Shown here: one piece after another, positions 1 through 5,974 of the stretch
Position numbering within the stretch: position 1 is the stretch's first letter
Layout: the number at the start of each line of letters is the position of its first letter
DNA from: Kofleriaceae bacterium
GTDB lineage: Bacteria > Myxococcota_A > Polyangia > Haliangiales > Haliangiaceae
DNA: 6,730 nucleotides
Assembly: GCA_016763395.1 (NCBI GenBank)
Contig: JAESTW010000045.1
Location: 1-6,730, forward strand
Direction: 5' to 3'
The notes under the pieces: generated by a model
The model's input: only the letters and a program-made list of their open reading frames with translations
What the model was told of the DNA's origin: nothing
Database searches by the model: none
Program-made: the position numbers and the translations under genes

Positions 1-703
1 CTAGCAGTTTCTCCGCTTTTTCTACGCTCTTGTAATCATCAGCTTGCGCCGCGATGAAGAGTATTCGGTGGAGCATCGCGACCCGTTGATTGTGTTTACG
101 GAACTTGCCCACTAGCTCTGGTGGGATCTGAATCTCAAGACCAACTCCGGCACTTCGAAGGAGCGTACGCTGCGCTTCTTTGTGGTTCTTTCTACGCTCA
201 TGAACGGGCAGCGACTCTTCAGTCGCCCGGGCCAGCGCACGTCCGAGTACGGTTTTCCGCTCTTTTCCCAAGGCAGGGTTCTGTGAGAGTTGGCGTCCAA
301 GTGAATCGGCCAGAAGCCTAGCATTGGCCGACCGACGGATGGCTCGCTCAAGGCGCTCTGCATGTTCTGCAATTCGTCCGCTTTGTTTTAGGGAGCGATC
401 GATTTGTTCCTGGAGTTTTCCTGCCATCGGATGTACGGGTTTAGGCTGTACGGGCTTAGGCTGTACCGTCTTCGCTTGTACCGGCTTGGCTCTGCGAGTC
501 GCTGTACTTCTTTTGTCCGAACCCTGTTGCCCTCTTTGCAACCCGGAGGTCACATTGACTCCCGGTATCGCTCGGACAGCGGGCGCCGATTCACCGGATT
601 TGGCTGGCTCGACGGGCGGATCTGCTTGCACAATGGTGGGAGCAGTCGCGGGAATCGCAAGGACGATAGCGAGGGTGAGTTTCCAAGATTGTCGAATGAG
701 CAT
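1..703 (-). CDS. Secreted helical protein of unknown function (3' part outside window)
   Basis: I read an uninterrupted minus-strand frame of 234 codons from an ATG at 703 to the left edge, with no stop, so the C-terminus is missing. Residues 1-27 look like a signal peptide: Arg and Lys near the start, a hydrophobic core around LAIVLAI, and a likely cleavage site VQA/D after residue 27. No lipobox is present. Residues 28-93 form a Pro/Lys/Arg-rich, low-complexity linker holding a VQPKP repeat. Residues 94-185 are strongly charged and probably helical (Gln, Arg, Glu, Leu-rich), followed by a second probable helical stretch from about 195. I recognise no family. An in-frame TGA at 730-728 limits upstream extension; a GTG at 727 is the only alternative start. 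No good Shine-Dalgarno precedes either. It lies 54 bp after the MscS gene and may share its transcript. An exported envelope protein is an inference from the signal peptide. Confidence 0.72.
   Translation of the reverse strand, partial: MLIRQSWKLTLAIVLAIPATAPTIVQADPPVEPAKSGESAPAVRAIPGVNVTSGLQRGQQGSDKRSTATRRAKPVQAKTVQPKPVQPKPVHPMAGKLQEQIDRSLKQSGRIAEHAERLERAIRRSANARLLADSLGRQLSQNPALGKERKTVLGRALARATEESLPVHERRKNHKEAQRTLLRSAGVGLEIQIPPELVGKFRKHNQRVAMLHRILFIAAQADDYKSVEKAEKLL
437..481 (-). repeat. Three 15-bp tandem units encoding a VQPKP-type linker repeat
   Basis: Three consecutive 15-bp units lie at 437-451, 452-466 and 467-481. The first two differ at one base and both encode Val-Gln-Pro-Lys-Pro; the third is more diverged and encodes Val-Gln-Ala-Lys-Thr. 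The repeat is in frame inside the linker of the secreted protein and probably forms an extended, basic, proline-rich spacer between the signal peptide and the helical region. Confidence 0.75.
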
Positions 704-757
704 GAGCTGAGCGGCAGCGTAGCACACTCAAATTAGGGGATCTTGCACAATATTTGT

Positions 758-1879
758 TTAAGTAGAGGGCTTCGCTTGCATTCTCAGGCTGGCCGAGGCG
801 CCTTCGCCTTGAGCCATGAAAGAAGCGGGCATCTCTTTGATGTAGAGATCGTGTTTGCTGTAGGGGATCTCAAGTCCGGCTGCGTTGAACGCCTTGTAAA
901 CACGTTCGTGCAGTATATCCAAGATCACGTCGCGTTTGGAGGCATCTTCAATCCAGACCATTAGCACAAAAGAGAGCCCAGACGCTCCAAACGCCAGGAA
1001 ACGGGTGATTGGCAGTGGTGACTCACTGATTCCCGCAATGTCGTCGACGCAGCCCAGAAGTACGCTGCGGACAAGATCTACATCCGAACCGTATGCCGCG
1101 TCGACAGCGACTGATATGCGATGCCTAACGTCCGGGCCTCCAACCTCATTGGTGATTTTCGCACCACCAATCACTGAGTTCGGAATCGTGACTTCAATGT
1201 CGTCCAAGGTGAGCAGGCGTGTTGAGCGAAAGCCGATCTGCGTTACCCGACCACGAATACCATCTTCAAGGACGATATAATCGCCCAACCGGTAGGGAGC
1301 ATCGGCAATGATAAAGATGCCTGCAAAGAGGTTGGCCAATGTGTCCTGTGCAGCAAAACCAACCGCCAAACCGATGATTCCCGCGGAGGCTAGCCATGCG
1401 GTGACATTGATGTCCCAGGCGAGAAAGAGAAAGTAGACAGCGATGCCAAAGGTTGTTGCCCGCAAGAGCATCGTGAAAAGCGGAAGCGTGCTCTTTTGCA
1501 GGAGGGAGTCTTGTTGGGCTGCGTGGCTTAGACTCTCCAGCGCCAATCCGCCGATCTTGAACGCCACGCTTGTCCAGATAATGACGGTTGCCGTTTTGAG
1601 AACGCCATAGAGGGCGAATATCGCATCTACGTGGAGCTCCAAGGGCTCCACTGCCCATGATGTTCCGTAAAAGACAATGCTGTAGAAGATCGGACGGCGC
1701 AAGCAAGCGATGATTTTGTCATCGAGTACGTTTTGAGTTTTGCGGGCGGCAGCTGCTAAGAAACGCCATAAGACAAATTCTATAAGCCACGCCAAGAGGA
1801 AGGCGCCTACTAGGATCAGAGAGGAGAACAACACCGGGTAGTTCGGAATCTTCTCTAGGTTCTCGAGTATACTGTTCAC
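758..1879 (-). CDS. MscS-family small-conductance mechanosensitive ion channel
   Basis: Inner-membrane channel that opens under membrane tension to release solutes during osmotic downshift. The 373-residue protein has hydrophobic segments at about 16-40, 63-80, 86-110 and 133-155, then the pore-lining helix at about 159-192 with the Gly/Ala-packed motif AGIIGLAVGFAAQ followed by LANLFAG. The cytoplasmic beta domain follows (about 195-237), with YRLGDYI, GRV, IGFRSTRL and the signature VTIPNSVI. The vestibule alpha/beta domain (about 250-345) ends in GLEIPYSKHDL, as in Escherichia coli MscS (286 residues). The extra N-terminal helices and a KTQNVLDDKI element before helix 2 resemble YnaI-like or archaeal MscMJ-type members rather than minimal MscS. 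The start is GTG, two bases after the TAA of the upstream lipoprotein gene, so translation is probably coupled. The last 25 residues are a low-complexity tail. Family assignment is firm; the gating properties are not deducible. Confidence 0.95.
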   Translation of the reverse strand: MNSILENLEKIPNYPVLFSSLILVGAFLLAWLIEFVLWRFLAAAARKTQNVLDDKIIACLRRPIFYSIVFYGTSWAVEPLELHVDAIFALYGVLKTATVIIWTSVAFKIGGLALESLSHAAQQDSLLQKSTLPLFTMLLRATTFGIAVYFLFLAWDINVTAWLASAGIIGLAVGFAAQDTLANLFAGIFIIADAPYRLGDYIVLEDGIRGRVTQIGFRSTRLLTLDDIEVTIPNSVIGGAKITNEVGGPDVRHRISVAVDAAYGSDVDLVRSVLLGCVDDIAGISESPLPITRFLAFGASGLSFVLMVWIEDASKRDVILDILHERVYKAFNAAGLEIPYSKHDLYIKEMPASFMAQGEGASASLRMQAKPST

Positions 1880-1881
1880 GG

Positions 1882-2484
1882 TTAGTTGGAGGCTCCAACT
1901 TGCACGTCGATGGCAAGGTCATCAATGCACCAGGTCTCGCCGCCAGGAACGAGAACTGTGGTTAGGCCGGACTCAATCGTCACTTCTGCAAGTACAGCGT
2001 TTCGAATCGTGCCCTTCATACGCTCGCCGGCGGCGCCAAGTTCTGTGAATTCGGCGGTACCCTCCTGGGCGAGGAATATTTGTCCGCTGATGCAGCTAGT
2101 CGCTCCACACTTTCGGCGGACAAGAAAACAACTGTGACAGGTCGAGAGATTCTCGCCATCAAAGGTCACCGTGTGCGGGCCATCTGTTGCTCCAAGAGTG
2201 AAGTAGAAATCCATGCTCATATGTTGAGCCTCAGGAGCTTGTCCGGCACGGCCAGTATAAAAAAGGACGTTGACGTCGGGGGCAGTATCTCTCTCGACGA
2301 TCTCTTGTTCCGCAGAAAATCCACTGTAGGTACAGCCTGAAGTATTTGCATCGGCCAGCGCTGCATCCACTAGGACTGCCGCATCGGCTAGGGGCGCTGC
2401 ATCGACTTCGCCAGCGGGCGAATCCTCGCCACAAGCAACCAGGGAAAGAGCTAGTACGGCCAGGGTTTTGAGCTTACTCGGCAT
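1882..2484 (-). CDS. Cys-rich lipoprotein with Asp-Ala linker, unknown function
   Basis: The 200-residue product begins with a lipoprotein signal: basic residues, hydrophobic LAVLALSLVAC, and lipobox LVAC with Cys18 as the lipidated residue. Residues 27-47 are an Asp-Ala-rich spacer (VDAAPLADAAV), a style common in myxobacterial surface lipoproteins. The remainder looks like a small beta-rich domain with Cys at 51, 116, 119, 126, 131 and 186; the CxxC-x6-C-x4-C cluster at 116-131 suggests disulfides or a metal site. I chose ATG 2484 because the lipoprotein signal then starts normally; a GTG at 2511 in the same frame would add nine residues and overlap the upstream gene by 22 bases. No clear Shine-Dalgarno precedes ATG 2484, which starts 5 bases after the TAG of the transglutaminase-like gene, consistent with coupling. 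Similarity to Cys-containing myxobacterial lipoproteins is from memory; function is unknown. Confidence 0.85.
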   Translation of the reverse strand: MPSKLKTLAVLALSLVACGEDSPAGEVDAAPLADAAVLVDAALADANTSGCTYSGFSAEQEIVERDTAPDVNVLFYTGRAGQAPEAQHMSMDFYFTLGATDGPHTVTFDGENLSTCHSCFLVRRKCGATSCISGQIFLAQEGTAEFTELGAAGERMKGTIRNAVLAEVTIESGLTTVLVPGGETWCIDDLAIDVQVGASN

Positions 2485-2489
2485 AGGCG

Positions 2490-3809
2490 CTATATAGCAT
2501 CCGTTGTCCACCGGGCGCGTGCCTTGGCAAGCCCCAGGAAGACTGCTTCATCGACGATCGCGATTTGAGCAGTGCTGTCTCCATGGATTGCAAGCGCCAA
2601 GTGATGCCCCGGTTTGACAGGCGCCTCGCCGAATGTTGGGTCCACTTGAATCCATTTGGTACCTTGCTTCACAACGACCCATCGGTGTCGGACTAGTTTG
2701 TTGTCATCGATCCGATAGCCTGTAACAAGCTTGGTTTCGATACCCAATTCCGTCGCCATATCGACAAAGAGGGTTGCATGAGCCGTACAATCGCCTCGGC
2801 CAAGGCTGAGAGCGTCATGACCACCAGCGCCTGGAGCATCATGAGAGTCGCTCAGAAGCGAATCGACCTCGCGCGCGAGCTTGCGAATTTGTCGGCTGAC
2901 GTCCTGTGACTTTGCATCGAATTGAATCCGCCAGCCGTTTTTTCGCAAGCTAACGGATTGTCCGAGCAAGGCGGGAGGAGGTTGTCTGAATACATTGCTA
3001 ACGAGAAGTTCTGAACCACGTCCTCGGACTGGAATGGTACTGGACTCCGGTAGCTCTGCTCGGTTGAAGTTTTCGTTGAACCGGTCTCCATTTACCCGGA
3101 CAGAACCAGTGGCACCAGTTTCTGTGCTCACCAAATCGCCATTGCCCTTCATGTTGAGATGAGTTTCGATATCGCCCCATTTCGTTTTCAAGACTGCCTT
3201 GCCTGTGCGGCCTTTGCGGTCAACGTACATATCGGTTACGGCAAAGCCATAGCCGGCCAAAAGTACTTTGCTCTTGAACGAGTGGGTTCCTTGTTGGGCC
3301 ACTAGATAGGGCACAAGCTCAAGTGGTACGGCATTGGCAGGAGCCTTGCGCACGCTTTCCCCGTCGAGGGAGATAACCCAGCTGCCATCATCGGCGCGAA
3401 TGGCTCGGCCCTTGCGTTCTACCGCGCCAGCTCGAGAATTCAGCTCAACTCGAGTCGCCCGCAATTGGCTGTCGGCATGAATCACGATTTCTGTCTCAAT
3501 GTCGACCGGAACACCACTACGAGTTATTCGTATTTCCTCACTTCGGATGAGACGTATCCCGTTTGCACTTCTGTGAAACACTTCTTTGGCTTCACCGATA
3601 CGCTGACCTTGCCATGTAAGATGATAGAAGTTGGTCTGCAGTACTGGCGCAGCAGAGGCACGTCTGCCGTGAGTCGCTTCGGGGCCGGAGCTGGCGAGTA
3701 CGGGCTCCTCCTCCCACATCACGTCGATATCAATGTCGTCGAGGCCAGAATTAGAAGTACTGGCGCAGGATGCGGCGAAAAGGAAAGCGAGCGGGAGCAT
3801 GGAACGCAT
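2490..3809 (-). CDS. Transglutaminase-like cysteine-protease-fold protein, probable lipoprotein
   Basis: Exported 439-residue protein with a C-terminal transglutaminase-like domain (about 300-400). The catalytic triad is visible in order: Cys341 in GRGDCTAHA, His375 in RHRWVVV and Asp390 in VDPTFGE, with normal family spacing, so it should be active as a peptidase, amidase or acyl transferase; bacterial members are more often hydrolases than cross-linkers. Residues 1-15 form a signal peptide ending in FAASC, so Cys15 may be lipidated, although Ala rather than Leu/Val at -3 makes the lipobox weak. Residues 20-55 are acidic then low-complexity; 57-280 look like beta-rich sequence of the type often fused N-terminally to secreted bacterial transglutaminase-like domains. 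An in-frame TAA at 3821-3819 makes ATG 3809 the first possible start (ATG 3800 is the alternative). A purine-rich AAGAAGAGG lies 17 bases upstream, rather far. It heads the envelope gene group. The substrate is unknown. Confidence 0.92.
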   Translation of the reverse strand: MRSMLPLAFLFAASCASTSNSGLDDIDIDVMWEEEPVLASSGPEATHGRRASAAPVLQTNFYHLTWQGQRIGEAKEVFHRSANGIRLIRSEEIRITRSGVPVDIETEIVIHADSQLRATRVELNSRAGAVERKGRAIRADDGSWVISLDGESVRKAPANAVPLELVPYLVAQQGTHSFKSKVLLAGYGFAVTDMYVDRKGRTGKAVLKTKWGDIETHLNMKGNGDLVSTETGATGSVRVNGDRFNENFNRAELPESSTIPVRGRGSELLVSNVFRQPPPALLGQSVSLRKNGWRIQFDAKSQDVSRQIRKLAREVDSLLSDSHDAPGAGGHDALSLGRGDCTAHATLFVDMATELGIETKLVTGYRIDDNKLVRHRWVVVKQGTKWIQVDPTFGEAPVKPGHHLALAIHGDSTAQIAIVDEAVFLGLAKARARWTTDAI

Positions 3810-4049
3810 CTGGCAATGTTAGTGCGCCTCTTCTTCGTGGGCAAAGAAACTGCTGGCGCTGAGTGCAATTCTTTTCTCCCGGCCACTTATGTAAACGAAG
3901 GCAATGCCTGTAACTCATCATTCTGATTCACGCATTTGAGCCAATCGGGCCTTCAGCGGCAGAAAAATCGAGTTTTTGAAATTGCGACGCAACATCCCGG
4001 GACGGACACCGATACGGGGGGCGTCACTTACAACGGAAAGACAAACACA
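3810..4049. promoter_or_regulatory. Divergent intergenic region expected to hold two promoters
   Basis: This 240-bp stretch separates the divergently transcribed transglutaminase-like gene (minus) and the InlB-repeat-like lipoprotein gene (plus), so by position it must carry promoters for both or be read through from elsewhere. It is locally more AT-rich around 3960-3985, where A5 and T5 tracts flank a 5-base centre (3963-3977). I could not assign a convincing -35/-10 pair on either strand, no riboswitch or small gene is apparent, and no intrinsic terminator is seen. Confidence 0.45.
4035..4040 (+). promoter_or_regulatory. Ribosome binding site deciding the ATG 4050 start
   Basis: GGAAAG sits nine bases before ATG 4050. 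It supports starting the lipoprotein at this ATG rather than at the upstream in-frame start near 3936, which would put 38 unrelated residues ahead of an otherwise textbook signal peptide. Confidence 0.6.
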
Positions 4050-4526
4050 ATGCAAAAAACAACTTCACTCCTCCTCCTTCTCCCTCTCTTGGCAAGCGCT
4101 GCATGTGGTGCAGAGTTTGAGCCTGGCGATGAGGAAATCCCAACACTTCCCGTTCATGTTGATTCTGTAAGGGTCGAATTTGAGGTAATTGGGCCCGGTA
4201 AGATATCGATTGTTACCCCGGATCAGGTTGTGGAATGTACTGATGCGCGGCCACTTTGTTCTTACGATTTTCCAAGTGGAACCGAGCTTGTCATCGAGGG
4301 AGACTTCTCCGCATTTCCTGTTGGCGGCTGGGCAGAGGACTGCATCGGACGAGATAGATGTTTGCTTACTGTCGATAGAGATACATTGGTAGTTGCCAGC
4401 TTCGGTGAAGAACCGGACAACGGTGGCCTGGGCAATGACGAGCCGGGCATTATCGTGGACCCCGTTATTGGTACCACTCGCGGACTCTACCGTGGCGACG
4501 CCCCAGCCCGTGTAAGAGCGTACTAG
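4050..4526 (+). CDS. Small probable lipoprotein with one InlB-B-repeat-like beta domain
   Basis: The 158-residue product starts with Lys then a long Leu-rich core (SLLLLLPLLASAAC), a signal peptide whose Cys19 is probably lipidated, though Ser at -3 makes the lipobox non-classical. An acidic linker (21-35) precedes a single domain at about 40-118 whose pattern matches the divergent bacterial InlB-B-repeat-like domains: VEFEVIGPGKI, then VECTDARPLC, then FPSGTELVIEG, then the GGW turn with Cys98 and Cys104, and finally LVVASFGEE. Cys63/Cys70 and Cys98/Cys104 are spaced as in secreted versions with paired disulfides. Such domains are usually tandem structural or adhesive modules; here there is one copy plus a Gly/Asp-rich tail (119-158) without recognisable fold. 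It is the only plus-strand gene and converges on the dioxygenase gene with 16 bp between stops and no visible hairpin terminator. Specific role unknown. Confidence 0.85.
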   Translation: MQKTTSLLLLLPLLASAACGAEFEPGDEEIPTLPVHVDSVRVEFEVIGPGKISIVTPDQVVECTDARPLCSYDFPSGTELVIEGDFSAFPVGGWAEDCIGRDRCLLTVDRDTLVVASFGEEPDNGGLGNDEPGIIVDPVIGTTRGLYRGDAPARVRAY

Positions 4527-4542
4527 TCGTAGTCCGGGGATC

Positions 4543-5382
4543 TTAGTCGGATCGTCGTCGAAGTTGTGTACGGAAATGCTCTGACTCCCGTGCCAGTGAG
4601 GCGACATAGGGCGCGATGATGTCCTGGGAAGATTCCGGAAACTCGTGCATGTTTTCGATTAGATCTTCGGGGACATGCCTGAAGGAAACACTCACACGGC
4701 GGAGTTCGAAGTTGTCCAAGAGGCATTGCATCTCAGGTTTCGAGCCGGTGCGCACTTGCACGACTCGGTGGTAGAGCCTGTCTTTGTACTCGGGACCGCT
4801 GATAATGGTCACCGCGCGATGCCTATTCCATAGCCGCAATTCGGGGTCGGGTGATTTGTCTGGGTCTAAGAACTCCAGTAACCCTGCTTGTCCGATGTTA
4901 AACATGATGACGGGGCCGGGCTCGCCATCGCGATGCATGCGCAAGCGGGCATAGTCACGAGGGACTCCTAACCCAACTTCTCGACCATAATAATTGATCA
5001 GGCAGGTATTGGGCATCCTTGCATGCTCGTGGTATTCACCGAGTTCATCCACCAATCTCTCCAATATGTCGGACATGACCTGTGGGAAGGGCTCGGCGCG
5101 AAGACAGCGATGTTCTCGGTAGTCCGGTTCGGCGTAATAGCCGAGGGAGGCGAACTGCCAAGCGCCCAGCCAGTACACCGGACGAGTTAGCCGTCTCTTG
5201 CTTCCGCTCTTGCTTCCTTGGCCGCGTTCGGCTTGGCTAGCATGATGCCGCTGCTCCCAGAGAGGACGCCGGCTACCAAAGTAGGCAATAAGTTCTTCGG
5301 ACTCGGCAATGCTGATGAAATGCGGCAGATAGGAAAAGCCCTGGTCGTGAATCGGGGAGCGCCCATCTTCTGCAGCAGTCAT
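4543..5382 (-). CDS. AlkB-like 2-oxoglutarate/Fe(II)-dependent dioxygenase
   Basis: Cytoplasmic non-haem iron oxygenase; AlkB relatives oxidatively remove alkyl groups from nucleic-acid bases or proteins. In the 279-residue product the double-stranded beta-helix core is clear: NTCLINYYG (125-133), the iron-binding pair His150-x-Asp152 in MHRDGE, the distal iron ligand His205 in LYHRVV, and the 2-oxoglutarate-binding arginines in RRVSVSFR with Arg229 and Arg235 six apart. The His150-His205 distance (55) nearly equals that in E. coli AlkB (131 to 187). Residues 45-68 are a basic, Ser/Gly/Gln-rich insert that could touch nucleic acid. The frame is open up to ATG 5604, but those 74 residues lie over the hydrolase gene; ATG 5382 overlaps the hydrolase TAA in TAATG and is the better start. 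No Shine-Dalgarno is seen, so translation probably depends on re-initiation. Family is firm; DNA, RNA or protein substrate is not determined, and the lid region is unlike E. coli AlkB. Confidence 0.9.
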   Translation of the reverse strand: MTAAEDGRSPIHDQGFSYLPHFISIAESEELIAYFGSRRPLWEQRHHASQAERGQGSKSGSKRRLTRPVYWLGAWQFASLGYYAEPDYREHRCLRAEPFPQVMSDILERLVDELGEYHEHARMPNTCLINYYGREVGLGVPRDYARLRMHRDGEPGPVIMFNIGQAGLLEFLDPDKSPDPELRLWNRHRAVTIISGPEYKDRLYHRVVQVRTGSKPEMQCLLDNFELRRVSVSFRHVPEDLIENMHEFPESSQDIIAPYVASLARESEHFRTQLRRRSD

Positions 5383-5384
5383 TA
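5380..5384 (-). other. TAATG stop/start overlap (hydrolase to dioxygenase)
   Basis: On the minus strand the hydrolase stop TAA (5384-5382) and the dioxygenase ATG (5382-5380) share one A. This fixes the dioxygenase start and implies coupled translation by terminating ribosomes. Confidence 0.8.
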
Positions 5385-5972
5385 TTGGTGTGATAGCAAC
5401 TTGCCGAGAAATAGCAATACGGCCGACGCTGCGCTTTGCAAATGCTGCTCCTGCGTATGAGGAGAGCTTTGCTTTGGCAGCCATTGGTGGTTGGCATCTT
5501 CTAACCAGAAGGTCTCCACGAACTCGGGTAAAGGCGCGTAGCCACGCATCTCTGTTCTGCTCCCGTGGGAATCCCGCTCTCCTTGTACGATGAGAGTTGG
5601 GCATTGCACGAGACGCAAAGCCTGCAACCCGTGCGTAGCTTGCGGCTGCCCACGTTTGTGCGCCGGAAACGAGAAAGCGAGTAGCGCGAGTGGCCGGACA
5701 CTTGGCGCAATTTCCATTGCGATCCTGGCCCCGAGCGAGAAACCACCAATCACAATCTCCTGCGGATTGCTGCTAAAGGAATCGATTTCTGTCCGAAATT
5801 CGTCCGTGAGTTCGGGGTCACTGGCGCTGTGGTCAAGCTCTACAATTCCCACGTCAACACCAGCCTCGCGCAAGGGCACCAGCAACTGGTAGACGACGGA
5901 ATTGCCTTTGTCTTCTACCCTTGGCGTGGCAAGTAGTACACGCGTCCCCGCTAGTCTTGCCCGCTCGGACAC
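5382..5972 (-). CDS. Small alpha/beta hydrolase of the TEX30/KANL3 type
   Basis: The 196-residue cytoplasmic protein has the alpha/beta-hydrolase triad in order: Ser79 in the nucleophile elbow GGFSLGAR, Asp134 in IVQGERDSHG, and His162 in EDANHQW. The context of these motifs (GGxSxGxRIA, then FSFPAHKRGQP, then CPTLIVQGERD) matches the TEX30/KANL3-like or dienelactone-hydrolase-like group, which is also short. The reaction is unknown; esterase or thioesterase-like hydrolysis is the family expectation. The usual His-Gly oxyanion motif after strand 1 is missing: the segment reads LLATPRVEDKGNS (14-26). The start is GTG at 5972, sharing its G with the TAG stop of the methyltransferase gene (TAGTG), and the stop overlaps the dioxygenase start, so it is the middle gene of a coupled trio. 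No upstream Shine-Dalgarno was identified. No signal peptide is seen. Confidence 0.86.
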   Translation of the reverse strand: MSERARLAGTRVLLATPRVEDKGNSVVYQLLVPLREAGVDVGIVELDHSASDPELTDEFRTEIDSFSSNPQEIVIGGFSLGARIAMEIAPSVRPLALLAFSFPAHKRGQPQATHGLQALRLVQCPTLIVQGERDSHGSRTEMRGYAPLPEFVETFWLEDANHQWLPKQSSPHTQEQHLQSAASAVLLFLGKLLSHQ

Positions 5973-5974
5973 TA
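5970..5974 (-). other. TAGTG stop/start overlap (methyltransferase to hydrolase)
   Basis: On the minus strand the methyltransferase TAG (5974-5972) and the hydrolase GTG start (5972-5970) share one G. This mirrors the TAATG overlap at the next junction and supports one coupled operon. Confidence 0.75.

Noticed and set aside
324..710. 128-codon plus-strand frame with a repeated Cys-Thr-Gly-Leu-Gly pattern
   Set aside because: The pattern is the antisense reading of the 15-bp VQPKP repeat in the secreted-protein gene, whose minus-strand frame has a proper signal peptide.
1266..1706. 146-codon minus-strand frame within the MscS gene
   Set aside because: Out-of-frame shadow of strongly conserved channel sequence.
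1885..1899. Near-perfect palindrome GTTGGAG-G-CTCCAAC just before the MscS start
   Set aside because: It lies in the last codons of the lipoprotein gene and the one-base centre cannot form a hairpin loop without opening the stem; likely coincidence, though it contains the only GGAG near the GTG start.
3465..3926. 153-codon plus-strand frame opposite the transglutaminase-like gene
   Set aside because: Antisense to a gene with an intact catalytic domain; no motif or ribosome site supports it.
3963..3977. A5-TCGAG-T5 inverted repeat in the divergent intergenic region
   Set aside because: AT-only short arms make a weak stem; it may be ordinary promoter AT-richness, and no operator family is recognised.
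4527..4542. Possible bidirectional terminator between the convergent stop codons
   Set aside because: Only short repeats such as ACTA/TAGT are present; no GC-rich stem followed by a T tract on either strand.
4065..4607. 180-codon minus-strand frame opposite the small lipoprotein and the end of the dioxygenase gene
   Set aside because: It covers the plus-strand lipoprotein gene, whose signal peptide, ribosome site and domain pattern are clear; the antisense translation shows no recognisable motif.
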